Positions 36,201 through 49,800 of a stretch of 64,000 nucleotides of DNA are shown here, in pieces. A program made the translations under genes and the position numbers. The notes beneath the pieces are model-generated. The model did no database searches, was not told the origin of the DNA, and saw nothing but the letters and a program-made list of their open reading frames with translations. Source of the stretch: Linepithema humile. Taxonomy: Eukaryota > Arthropoda > Insecta > Hymenoptera > Formicidae. Location of the stretch: the NCBI RefSeq assembly GCF_040581485.1, contig NC_090130.1, forward strand, positions 1,674,001-1,738,000. The letters run 5' to 3'. Numbering within the stretch: the first letter of the stretch is position 1; every line of letters starts with the position of its first letter.

Positions 36201-39200
36201 GAATGCGTGCGCTAACTCGAAAAATCGATAACCGCTACGGACTTGGTCGAAACAACAATGCTGATAGCGTTAACCGCTGTTTCTCATAAAAGTCGATCGA
36301 ACTTCCATAGGTTGTGATGGAAGAGTCTTTAATCTATTGAATAATTTGCGTCAGAAATTTTTGCTCATTATCCGCATAAAGTTAATAGTAGCCAACTTCA
36401 ATAGCTGTTATAAAAGAGCCTCCAGATTATTTATCCAGATATTATCCTCATCCCGTCATCATCAGTTTCAAAGAAAAATGAGGTTAATTCTTGTCGCGCA
36501 ACTTTTAATTAAAACTTAGTTTAGATATATTTCGTCGAGACATAAATCATTAATGATGTCAAAAAACATTTTAACTTTGGATAACGTACACACATAATTG
36601 ATTGACGATGGGAAAGAATTTGTGACTAATAATGGCCTCTCGTTAAATCTCTTCTGGATATTCTGAAAATGTCTTTTGAACACCGTGAGAAGTAGCGGGT
36701 ATTCTTCCAAGATCCGTTAAAAACAAAATAAACCGATGCATTACATCTCCGTAATAGGTAGTCGTCGCCATGTAACAGATTATATGAATAGCGTTACCGA
36801 GATCCCTTAATTTTAAACGAAAGCCCCGGACACAACTGAACGGCTTACGAACGGATTAAAAACGTTGGAAATTTATAAAAGGGAACCCCGTGTTATTTTC
36901 TATTCTTTTACTCTTCCGCCTTCCGCCCGGTTTGGTTCGTTCGCGTATTCTTTTCCTATGCAAAATTACTTGAGTTTATTTGTCAATGTATTTTTAACTC
37001 TTGCGCTGTAGAACAAATCCTGCTTCAAGCGGATTAACCAACGTCGCAAAGGATTAATTATCAAATTAATCGTTCGAACGTAAAGAAGCATTTTGATAAA
37101 ATTCGAGAACTTTTATAGAATAAACATATTTTATGCTTATATTTAATTTACGCTTTATTTAACGTTCGCGATGTTTTCTCTTTGTTGCCGTTTTGGTAAG
37201 AAAGAGCTTCGGGAAGGAAGTGTCTCTTCATGCAAAGTAAAATATTGACATCCTCCGCCTAAGGTTAAGCGATACTGATTGTCAACAGTGTGCAACGTTG
37301 ATCGATCGCTTTAATCCTTCAAAACCATTGTCGAAAGGATTAAACCAAGGCGTGCCTAATTACACGAGGGAAAACGCCAAATATTGTCAGCGACGTGCAC
37401 ATTGTTTGGCGATGTGTACCGATATTAAATTCTTCCAACAGCCGTTTCCGTTTACGCGCGAATTCTCTGGATTATTTAGATTCCCCGTGAGCCCTGCTGT
37501 CATGGTTTCGCCGTTTATTCCCTTGCTGCTGGACGGAATATTTGGACCTGTAGTTTCGTGAGAGATTCTTCGGAATTCCGAAAAGCTCTAGGGTGATTTC
37601 TTCATGCTTAGTACCGTGCTCAATGCACCGAAAAGGCTCCAGTGAAGCGCGGAAGATAATTTCAACGTTACTGAGAAATATAAAATATATTACAACGTGT
37701 CGCAGAAGCCGACTAATTGTGTTTCTTACTCTTAGCACTCTCTACACTCTCCGTTTGTCCATTTTTGATAATTTGATAATTTAATGGCAAATTACTGTTC
37801 GTGCTTGGTAGATAAATATTTATTTTATTCACGAAGTAATCACGTAACAATTTTCCTTGCGTAATGAATACTAAATTAAATTTATATTTCGTTAAAAACG
37901 GGAGCAGTGAAACGTAAAGTAAGATTTGCATAAATATAGGTTGATAAGGCGCATTTTTATCAATTATCGATGAAATTGGTAAAGCGTGGCGAAATGTCGC
38001 TGTCATTCATCAGGTTTTGGTCAGGCTTACCGTCGTTCGTACGATCAACTTAACGTCGCGAATAAATCACTCGATCGTGCCTAATTGCGACAGACGCTCG
38101 TGAATTTTCCGCGCTTTTTCGCCGCGTAATCTCGACCCGTCGCCGTGCCCGGCCACATTTTTCAATTAAATCCTCCGTGCAAATTGGCTCCTGCTGGCGC
38201 CGCGCCGCGCAATGATACTCGGAACCGACAAAAATCTCTATTAGTTAGTTAATAAAGTGATAATCTCAATTAGACTATTCAGAATTGCACATCATTTCTT
38301 AAAATTTCTCAAAATTAATCAATCTTAGAACAATATCTCGCGAAGGTGTCTTGTTTACGATGTTTTACGATGCGTCGCAATTTTCGATTGTCCGAGTGAA
38401 ATCTCATTTTGCTGATCGTCTCATGTCGTTCGTGGCAAACACGACAACACGTGTCGTCGGTGTACTGTCGAAGGAGCGCGAAGGAAATTGCCCCGGCGCC
38501 GGAGACGTCGTCTTTCTCCGCACGTGTTTGCTTTCCTGTAACGGTCGCAATTTAGTCGCAAAGGTCGTGTGTTGAAAAGGTCGAGTAATCATACGTTAAT
38601 GGCGGATGATGTATTACTCGGCGTAATAATAAGAAGGAGCACGCACTGTGATACCAGTAGCTGAGTAATAATTAATTCCGACGTCAGGATCATTTTTCTT
38701 CTCAAGTTTGGCGAAAGTTCGCTGGGGTGGCACTTTCATTCGCATTCTCGGCGCGTGCTTAAGACTAAGAGCAGTTATTTATTCTGAAATTTTCCGCGTC
38801 GACGGACATAATAATCACCATTAAATTTTGGAATTGATAAACAGACTCTCGTCTTGCAATAAATCTGGAAAGTAAATGCTAAAATGTTTGTGATTCATTT
38901 GAAAGCAATTCGTATTGAATCGTATTGATTCAAATTTATTTGTCTTGAAATGATTTGTTAATGCACGAATTGTTGTTGCAATAACACCGTAGTTGCATTA
39001 ACTTTGTGCCGATTTCATTCTGCCGATATGACGCCGTTGTTGTATAATTATCTCGCGGGTCCAATTTCATCCGCTTATCAGCGCGCCGGTATATTTCAAT
39101 TAACTTCGGTATTTCGTTAGCTCTCTGTCAAGCCGGCATTATTATTCTAATTAGCATTCACGTAGGCGCGACAGTCGCAAGGAAGTCTAACATTATTAGC

Positions 39201-42200
39201 GAACTGCTGACAGGGGTAGTGAGCTCCCACTTAAATACGGGGTAATCTCGCATTACCATAATCTCTTCTCAGCCACGAAGACCTCCATACTCAATTTATT
39301 CGCATCGGCGCGACGAACGGGCGTGTATTCCGCGAAGATCTACGTGAAATCATGAAGGCGGATCTCGACGGCGACGGCGACGGGCGTCCTGTCTGCAGAA
39401 TGAAGAGTAATCATCGGAGCATGTAGTGAATTTTGATGCAAGTGCGAGCATTATGCGCGCTAGATTTTATCTAAAATTTAAGAACCCATCGCGGACTCAA
39501 TTGCGATAAATGATCGTAGCTTAGTCGTGCAATAACATTGAGGAATTGAAAAGATTGAAGAAGAGACAAGTAAATACAAGCTTTTCAAGAAACGATCTCC
39601 ATATAAAAATACGAGTGTACTTTTACTGATTTTAAATTTTAATAAAATACAAATATCATTCTTGTGTTGAGTTTAGTATTCTGCATGTTGTAAAAAATTT
39701 TCAACAAATATACCGTTAATGTTAAAGGTGAAAATTTTTATTTGCTTTTCCCGAAGAAAGATTACATTCTTGACGCAATTACTTTTCCCGATTAGAAAGC
39801 CGCTCCCAGTGAAACAGATAAAACTCGATTACATATTGACTGTTACAAGTCCACGTGTTAATCATGTCAACCGGTTATTATGAAATGACAAAGTATTATT
39901 TCTATGGACACTATTGATTACTATCACTGTTAGAAAATACGTTTTGGAGTATTTTTATCCATTAAAGGTGATGTGGCGGTAATAATGCCTCGGCATCTTC
40001 ATTAAAGGAGAATCGATTTCAAACTTGTGAAAGAATCTACAAATGAAAAATGTAGCAACGTCTCTGCGACAACCTGCATAATTGTACTATTTATATCGAT
40101 AAATATATAATATACGCAAAGATTGTTTCCATCTTTAGCGTTACAAATAATATAAATATCTTCGTGAAAATGAGATATAATCAGATGTTTTATTTAATTT
40201 TTGTTGAATTAATTGCTCATTGATATAATTTATAATTTCGTTGCAATCATTTATTTTTGTGTATTGGAATGAATTGCCCGTAAATTTAGAAATATCGTCG
40301 TGTAACAAAAGAGAACGTGTTATATCAGTTCTAATTACGTCGTTGAAATATCTTTAACTTGACGGTCGACATTATTTTAATCGGATACATCAGCTCTTCG
40401 GGGCGTATCGATCTTCATTTCACCGACGCGCCGCGTTCGCGTTTACGCGGAAACAGTCATTCATTGTCACACGTCGCAATGAAACGCAAACGCGGTCGCA
40501 CGTTCGCATTGGGAAATCCCACGATTTACAGTACGGAAAACGTGCTGCGTTTGCGCGAAATCGCGAGTTTCGATCAGAGTTCATTCTCGTACATCCTATT
40601 CGCTGGGTTAGATTGTGTCAGTCTTGTCACCAAGATCCTCCACGTAAATCAGAGATTTTCATAAGCTCGCACCCGACAGAGATAATAATTTTTTTAAGAG
40701 CATTTTATTTGGCTATACGCGCGCGGAATAAAGTTTTGATAAAATATCAATCGAGTTGAAACACTCTAAAAATGTACAATATTTCTGTCTTAAAGTTGAT
40801 ATCTGAAATACTGTGGATGTATTGCCTAAATTATTTAAATAAATTTATTTAAATATGGACAACACTTAGTCGTATGAGTATTACGGCAGATTGGAGTTAA
40901 AAGAAAGGGAAAAAAATCGTCTATAAGACGCCGCTTTTAAAACTCGCAGAATCCTTAAATGGTCTCAGCTTATTTTAACTGCGCTTCTTCCATTCTCCGC
41001 CTTCTTCGCAGCCTTAAACATTCATGATGTGCGCTGTTTAGCTCTCCTACGTGTCGAGTTGTTCTCGTTAAATAATTGCTCGTTCATGGCGCGGTCGTGG
41101 CACGATTTTCCTATCTCATTTTCCTTCTTTCCGGAAAGTGAGTATTTAATCTCGGTTAAGAGTATCATTACCCTTCTGCCTTTCGCCTCTTTCCGCCGCA
41201 GATGGACGGTGTTTTGCAGGCGGTTCAACAGAAAGCATCTATACTGCAGTAATGAGGTAATTAAGTCGTCAGTGTACAGACTGCGAAAGACGCGATCTTC
41301 AGGGAGGCATGTGTCTTCTCAGTTGTCTCAGGCGTATCCAAAGATCTCCGGTAATATTTTATCCTCAATTGTCAGTGTAAAAAACTGTTGTATTAATTGC
41401 GTTTGGTCAAATAATTTTATGCGTTGAAATGTAAATCCAAAAAACCCGAAGCTGGAACTACTTTCTAGCCGCGTAGCGATACTTGCGCAAGAACACATTC
41501 GATCGAAACACCAATAAATCACTCTGACCGTCAATATTTTCATTTTTATTTGATCCGACTTCTCGAGGATTGTGGTTTAAAAGGACAGATAAAGCCGTTG
41601 TCGTCTCCGTAGAGTTATCGTCGGCCCTCTCTGTCACAGCACGGGAGCGATTTTCGTTCACCCGCGCGATCGTTTTTCTCAGGTTTTCCCTCGCGAGTTA
41701 CACGTCACAATCTCAAATAATTTTTACTCGATTGTCAGAATAAAATAAACGTTTCTGGTTACACTAAGGTGAGTGCTGTTTTTTTATCGAATATAGTTCC
41801 GATAGCTATTTCGCCAAGTCCGCACTTACGTTCAAGCCGGCGAAAAGTGTAGCGAACTACAGTTCGTCTGCCCGCTAACAATCAGGAAAGAAAAATAAAA
41901 ATAAATTGATTAGTTGGTTATTCAAGAACTCGAGATATAAGAAAAGATAAATTTTTAATAATAAAGCATTTAATGATCAAGTGAAATTATCGACAATTGA
42001 GATTTCCAGATATTTGTTTAGAATATTATTTATACTAAATATTGTTAGTATAATTTGCATTAATTAATTATTTCTTGTAAAAAAAACAAGATCTACGAAT
42101 GTTGCGAGACACTTTTTGAATCGCCTAATTGCAGATTGGGCGTGGTATAATTTTATTTTACGACTCGCACGAAAGGAAAAATATTTCCATCTGCGTCGCA

Positions 42201-43820
42201 CTCGTCCTTTAATCGATTCAAGTGGAAGCGTTCTTTAGGTGCTCCTCGCTACGAGCACGAAAAGTGGAAAACTTCGTAGAGCACTCCAGATTCCTATACT
42301 TACGCGACGATTCTATATGCGCGCTCATCAGATGTACAACTATTCCAGAAGTATGTCTCGTTTATTCGGTCTGAATAGAAAATTAGCGCGGCATATTGGA
42401 TTTTATTACATATTTGCGCTGACGACGAGAAAATAAATTCTACGTACGGAGAGAGATGGGAGAAAAAGAACGTACTGACACGAAGTAATAACACAAGGCA
42501 ATAATATGGCAGATGGGAGAGAGCGGCTGAAGAAATGAAGGGCTAGAAAAGCAGGAAAGTCAGAATCGTGCATGCCGGCAAATGGAATAACTTCTAACAA
42601 AGTTTCGTGTCTAGTTAAGCTAAATGAGAGTAATTGCCGTTGTTATTATTATGAACGCGTTTCTCTTTCGGCGGAACGCATTTATATGCGAAAATCAAAT
42701 TTCAGAGCCCAGGAAATGGACGCAAGTCACTCTTCCCCTCAAATTAGACGGGATTAGTCGGAATTTATAGGCGCCTATCAGAGCGCCGTTATTTCGGATT
42801 AGCGATGAAAGCAAGCTGTTCGTATCGAGTGTCAGCGTTACGGTGGGATAAATGAAATTAGTTTCGTAGTAAGATCCTTAGCTCAAAGGAAGGAAGAAAC
42901 AGGTTTTGCTGCACGATACGATAAATTTTGGCAGTCGCGATCGAGTGCGACAGCCTTAGTTGAAATAATCCGAGTAAAATTAATGGAAATGCTTCGAGGC
43001 GAAGATTCTTCTGTTTGATACAAAAATGCGTCTAACTAGATAGAAACGTGTAGATATATGTATTAATAATATCCTATTAGGAAAGAGATTAACGAGTATT
43101 TTATTACAAAGTGAATCGGATACAATCGGATCAAGCGAAATTTCGCTACTTAAAGCGAATGACAGATTAAAGCAGATCGAATTGCACGCTTCGGGAGAGC
43201 TTAAGCTATCGCGTAGACAAGTGGATCATAACGGATAATCCTCAAGATTGCTGTATTATTTCATTATCGATTATGTTTTCATAAGGAACTGCATGGATCA
43301 GTTGGCGTTACATGATTGACCGCTTAACCGGGAACAAAAATTGAACTAATTTCTTTAAAATATTAACATCATCGCTGACAAGCAATGCGTTCAAAACTTT
43401 TATAATTATTTTCTCTTTATTCGCACTGTTTTTTCGTCTTTTTTTTTTTTTTGTGCATCCACCTTACATCATCTCTTCTTCAGTTTCCCTCTTGAAGTTC
43501 TCACCGTTGTGAAAAATGCTCAACACGCACTGTTAGCCACAAGTTATGAGAAAGGGATCGCGAAAAACTTTTCTCGCTTGGGCCTTGATCTACAGCGCTA
43601 CAAATAAGAAACATTGTACGTCCGGTGAAATCTTGATCTCGGTGAGAACTCGGTGTCGCGCGGGTCAGACGGGCGTTCCATCTCGCCCCGGTGACGTCGT
43701 CACGTCTGACGCTGACATGCCGGCACACCGGGTACACTCCGAGATGAAGTATTGGACATATATAAATAGATTTTTCAACGTCGCTACCTGCCTTCTCGCC
43801 CCTGCGCACCTTGTACATTT
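33216..43820. other. Non-coding stretch
   Basis: AT-rich with CpG islands at about 38000-38780, 39000-39480 and 40370-40680. A short GACGGC-type repeat lies near 39365-39390, with poly(T) near 35210-35225 and 43440-43452 and poly(A) near 34818-34841. A strong donor-like CTAAG|GTGAGTGCT at 41769 ends a less AT-rich segment (41450-41768) and is noted as a possible alternative first exon. No protein family is recognised. Confidence 0.4.
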
Positions 43821-43825
43821 TTTTT

Positions 43826-43850
43826 CCGCCGCCGCCGCCGCCGTCGCCGT
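43826..43850. repeat. (CCG)n trinucleotide repeat
   Basis: About seven CCG units with one GTC interruption, within a CpG-rich patch (43500-43920) directly after a T run. Confidence 0.85.
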
Positions 43851-45380
43851 TGCGCGCTGTATTTATTTTCCCGTTTTATTTATCTCCTCTTTTGCCGATC
43901 CGACAGCGATTCAATAAATGACAAAGTTCACTGGAGGTAAGCGGCTTTCGGAAATCTCCGCCGTGTCGAAACTTCATTGCTGCGATACCCATAAACTTTG
44001 GACGGATTATCAATTCATTATCTCGATAACTGATTCGCTCGTGTCTGTTTGTACATGCATCGTCGAGGGTTAAGCAGGTATATATCAGATGAGTGAGAAA
44101 CGTGTACACACAGGAGGATTTGTAATTAACGCCGTGTACCAAGTGATCGCTGTATAATTAACGAAATTACGTAAGCGAGCAACTGGGTTAGCACACGATG
44201 GAGTAACGAGCGCGGTCGCCGTATTTAATCCGAGTAAGAAAGTATCAGACATGTAAGATAAACGATACTGACGGCAAAGTGTCGTAATTAATGTTCGAAC
44301 AAGCGTTAATGAATACGGAATTAGTGTAACTTTGCGACTACGTGACATTTTGCCAGTTGGCTTGCAAGCCCGCGACGTAAAATTAATGTAATAAATATTA
44401 AAGCAGTTAATTATATCTGGCATTCGCCAAATTTATATTATTGATGCATGAGCTAGCGGCAATTTGTTCGGTAATTTATATAAACTAACAAATTACACAT
44501 TTGTGGATAACCGGATTGTTGCCGCGAATCGCGGTGCGACCGAGAAACTTTCTCATTTCCGACTATCTGCTACTATTATACTGAAAATATTCCCTTTTCT
44601 CTTCCGTCACCGCGTTTATACGGCAATTGACGTAAAATCGAATCGCCGACACGGGACCTTTGAATGAACAGTGCGGCGTGCCGGCGATATATCTCTCGAT
44701 CCGTCGCTCTTGAAACTTTGTAAGTAAATTATTATCAGTTTGACTTATATTAGACCGAAGTGAATAAATAGAACTGCAATGAATAACTGCATTGAATCGC
44801 GTTACAGAACTTTACTATGTTATCTCTTATTGAATCGTGCATATTAATCGATTTCGGTACAATTCAGTATACTTCGATATTGCAAATTCTGTATTATGCA
44901 AGATATTTTCTTTGGAAAGTATCGGTTAAAACGAACGCATTTAATTAAAATGTTTAAATTGGCTCTATTGGCCGCTCCACCACACTGAATCGACGACACC
45001 TGCTCCTCGCAAATTTGTTGATCAAACTGTGAACACTTGCTCCAATTTGGTCGTCGTGAAAAGTTACCGGCTCGGTGTTCGGTTTTTGGAGATAGAAATT
45101 ATTCGAAGTTAGTTGTTTGTGAATTTTTATCGAGACATTTATCTTTTGAAGCACTTTGCTCATTTTGTTATTCCGCACTTCGCGATTCAAATCCACAATC
45201 TGGTGATACTTCGACGTTATTTATTTAACACGATTTTAAATTGTTTAATACAATTATTTTGGAACGTAAATCCATTAAATTTGATTTATCGATATTACTT
45301 GTTATATTGCATTTGCGCCCTTTGAATTGCTTCCTAATCGAAGGTGTTTCACGTCGTAATTCAATATATTTGTTTTTCAG
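43851..45380. other. Non-coding stretch
   Basis: Mixed composition with short open frames on both strands. Nothing recognisable. Confidence 0.4.
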
Positions 45381-45522
45381 TTTTTAAATCGTGAATGTGA
45401 GTTCATTGCCTGCCATCATCCAAAAAGTACTGTTCAACCAGCTACAAGACTATCACGTGCCAGAGATAAATAGAAGGAAGGAATGCAAACGCACAGCTAA
45501 AAAATATAAGAGCTACAACTGA
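45381..45522 (+). other. Weak candidate internal exon (142 bp)
   Basis: It is preceded by a strong polypyrimidine acceptor (TTTGTTTTTCAG, AG at 45379-45380) and followed by CTGA|GTGAGTAA. One frame is open for about 30 codons from the acceptor (FLNRECEFIACHHPK...) and then stops, so it could be a 5' UTR exon or a chance pairing of sites. No family is recognised. Confidence 0.2.
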
Positions 45523-46656
45523 GTGAGTAACTTTATTTGTGTAGTTCGTGAACTGCCTTTAACACTTTATGGGTTAGCGAACGAAACTAGACTATTTTCC
45601 GCGACACTTATAAACACTTGATAAATTAGAGACTTTTCTTTGAGTTTACAATAAATAATTTCGGGTTTTATATCGGTGATTTAATAAAAATAAAAGAAGC
45701 TAATGAGTCGATGCTAGAAAATTTATTTTAGACGCTTGCATAAATTTCTAAAAGAAAAGAGATATAGTATACATTGAGTGTTCGAAATAACTTTCGGTTG
45801 GCAAGCCTTCTTCAAATATTTTATTTATTTCCGAAATACGGTCATCACAATAAATCTTAGTGTTTAGTATGATTTGTTTTTTCGGTGATCTAATATTTTG
45901 CACTGCAAACTTTGCAGGTTTATCCTTTCAGGTTTGTGTTTATCAGGCGATTTAATTGCCTTAAATCGTATTAAATTCGGACGAAATTATTATATTTTTT
46001 CCTTTGAATTTTACTTATTCTACTACAATATTATTTATTATTATTTATTAGTTTAAAGTTTCTCGTGCTTCACACTTTGAGAGTAGCTGCGACCTATTTT
46101 ACTAACGCAGGGAGTTGGCATTTTAGAGGGCGGTCTGTGAGATCAATTAATCATATACTATATTTTGGTGTATTATTACTCATTAATTTACGAAGACAAA
46201 TGGCTTACTATATGCACGTTACGGTAACTAAATAATTTCCACTCCTAGAAAATACTACCTATTGTTATACATGAACTATGAATTATATAAAAACAATATA
46301 TTGTATGAGACTTTAGCGTATAATTATATAACTTTTCTGAAATGTGAGAACATTGAGAGCTTTTCAAAGAGAATTTTACATATATTTATATCACACAGAC
46401 TATTCGAAATACCATTAGAAGTAACGTCATGAAATTTTATCCTTGTAACGTTGCACGCTGATATATAATAATTATTAAAAATATTAAATACATGAATGTA
46501 ATATTTATCATGAGAAAATCGTGTTTTAACTTAATAATATTATTCATAGGTCTTTATTTACATGGAAATTGTGATAAAAAATATCCCAACAATTTTTTAT
46601 GCTAATTATACTTCTTGTGACGAATCAGTAGTGACTCATTATTATTCATCTTACAG
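45523..46656. other. AT-rich non-coding stretch
   Basis: Strongly AT-rich. No ORF or RNA recognised. Confidence 0.45.
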
Positions 46657-46890
46657 AATTTGAAGCAAAGCGTCACGTATGCGACAGTAGTACAGGTCGC
46701 TATTGCAGTTAGTTGTATATTGCACCGGTCTCTCGGACGTCAGAGCAATACAAAGCGTAACGCTACGGGCAATGCAGTAGTAAAGGCAAACGCCGTGGCG
46801 GCCTTCCTCGCGGTGGAAACAGTACGCAACGCCACGGGGCTCCGGCTACGGCCGTTGCGGCCGCCGACCTACAGTCATCTTCCAGAATAA
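46657..46890 (+). other. CpG-rich block after a splice-acceptor-like site; possible exon or gene relic
   Basis: ATTCATCTTACAG (AG at 46655-46656) opens a sharply GC-richer block. One frame from the acceptor is open for 77 codons. A second frame, after stops, reads GKRRGGLPRGGNSTQRHG, which resembles an RGG-rich RNA-binding tail. Neither frame is recognised, and no good donor ends the block. Confidence 0.2.
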
Positions 46891-49800
46891 TACCGGCTGT
46901 CTTCTCGTACGAGTAGTATTTCGCGAAATGAGTGCTGGCCGCCCCGGGAAACGGCACGCTCGAAACTGTTAGACTGCAAATTCGCAACTGAGACATTCGC
47001 GTAAAAGTGTAATCTCGAATAACGACGGTGACTACATATTATTAAATATCTATTCCAAGCAAAGTGTCAGTAGAAATAATCATTCTATAAATGTATATTA
47101 TTATCTAATTATAAGACAGCGGTACTAGCGGAGTATTAAAGGATAACAAAAGTGCAATTATTTCTGCCAGATTTAGCTAGCATTTCCGTCTCTCGATCGG
47201 CGACCTAACGAGATCAGAGAAATATCCGTTATCATGATCGTAAACCCGCATTACGCACCGGATCTGCGCCGGATATTATGGTTAGGCGAATTCGAATGCA
47301 ATGAGTGGATTGAGGCGCGTTGCGCGTATAGGATGGGATAGGGTGTACCTCGAGCCGTACCTCGGATGAGCACACAAGCGCATCTCTTTGGTCCATTTGC
47401 GACTATAGTCGATACGCCGTTCCCGTGAGGCACTTTGTTAGCCCCCCGTGCGTGTGCGCGTAATCGCGCTCGGTCTCCTACACGGCCTCGGCTGCATAAT
47501 ACAATCTCACTCACGCACGGCGCACGTACACGAGCGAGTTCTGCAACGTTTCACCGTGCCGTCACAGACAATTTATCGAAGCTCGATCGCCATTGGCTCG
47601 CAGCAACTTTTGCACGGAAAATCGAGCATGATTTGAAGGCAGGCGCGGCCTCGACAATGCCGAATTTCGTGGCACGAATAATGCACGGCGATTGAAATAT
47701 CGCGTATTTTCTCTTTTTCAAATGCAGTATCGTTATAAAAGAATACTTTAATTGTGTTTCGCTGTACGAATTTAATTATATTGTTGATGAATGAGCGAAA
47801 GGCGGGACAATAATTATAATTTATGAATTAGTCCTAATTGTTGTTCCACTTTCTTTGTGTAAAAAAGTATTATAAAGACATTTGAATATATCTCAGTTGC
47901 TTTCCGACTATAATAATTGATAAAAATGAACAAATGAAACAGATTTTATAAAATCAATCGTCGCATTATTATTACAGTTAGAATAGTAAATAAAGAGTGC
48001 AAAAAAATTTTTATTTTTGCGCTCTGTTTTTCATCCCCGAACCGTCTCAGTAATCCTCGGACTTTCGTCGTACTTTGCGTGACTAAGACACTCGATTTGT
48101 GAATTATTCAGTATCCTAATGGAGGAATAATGCCTCGCAACGCCTACGGTTGAAGCGTCAGGACGATTAGAATCCATTTTACCGTGTCGGCCCTCATGGC
48201 GGTTTTGTTGCCCAAGGGACCTCCACTCCGCCCACGTCTCATCTAATCGATCCTTCGACTTCTGGCGTCCGGGGAGTACGTCTTAATCTTCCCCCGTTCT
48301 TACTGAATTGATCTTTAAAATATGAGGATGAACCTTTCATTGCTTTCTGCTCGAGCGTTATTCGGATAAATCGTGTTTTCGCTCTCCCAAATTAGGTAAT
48401 TTATATTTAGCGGATCACATGGCTCATCGACTTAAGATTAATTGAATTTGCGATTTATTAATATTTTTGCGCTGAATACATTCAACTCATTAAACGCGTA
48501 GTTGATATAAATCGCGCATTTTCATAGACAAGTTTGTGTGAAATTCTGAAAGAGAAATTATTTAATTATTCGATACAAAAGAATATACGCAAGGGAAATA
48601 ATTTCGTTTATGTGATTGTTTATTTTATCGCGTAATGCCAATAATATTATATATCCTTTATATACGTAATTTTGTTATCGAGATCAGTGACGAAAACGAG
48701 AGAAAGATCGAAAATAACTGCAGCGCTGCGAAGGTGCCGGATATTCTTCACTATCAAGTATCAGATAGCGGGCGAGTTGACGGATATAATAAATCACGCC
48801 GGATTTCTCTTAATTCCTTGAAGGAAGAGTCTCCCATTTTTGCATCCTTTTTACAGCGCCTACGTCTTTTTTTTAATATATTTTTCTCTCGCTTTCCATT
48901 TTCAATCTTCGGCAGCCATTTTGATCTCGACGAACCGAAGTTTTTCAATCCCCTTTTCGTCATTCACTTTCTTCTGTTCTTCTATCCCATATCTTACATA
49001 ATGCGTCGTTTCCGGTGCTGTAGAAGACATTATTGTCGGCAAAAGCAAATGCATCTATTTCAAATGAGCATTAGACTCGATGATTGCATTCGCGATCGTA
49101 TATATAAATACAAATATCTTCGACAATCAAAAGTAAATAATAGTGTCTTGAAAGTATGAGTCTTCAGAGAGAGAGAGAGAACACATTTTCTGTCCAAATC
49201 GAATATGCAATATGTCTATTGTCTGGAGAATCGCGGTGCCCGTGTTTGCGTTGCAGATTTTGAAGACTGTTTATTTGCATCGCGCAATGTACTTGAGAAG
49301 CTTTTCGCAAGCGAGCGCCGGTTAGCGAGAAAATATTCGCGAGAAAATATTTAGACGCAAATACTAAATTGATACCACGCTTTCCTATTTCTGGACAGAA
49401 ACATGTGAAAGCGCGTATTTGCACAAAGTGCGCGAGCAGGTATTCAGTTATCGCTATAACTGCGGGATGTTTTATCGTTGTGCAAAATGTAGTCTTTTGT
49501 GCGGAGGGCTTTCGCGAACAGCTTTGCTCGTTATTCCACCATGCTGCGTCCAATACTGACCTATACTACTGCGGGGGCATTGTGTGGTTGAGCTTTGGTG
49601 GAACGGAATGTGCAATGAATTAGTCATTAGCAGATCCTTCACCTTGCTTCGCTTGCAGGCATATGTACTGTCTTATGCGGAGGATATTCGATAACTATTT
49701 AGTGGTCAATGAATTTCTTCAATTTAACGAATAATTCTTTCACGTGAATAAAATAGACGTTGGAGAAATAACGACAGACTGGCGTGGCGGAATAAATACC

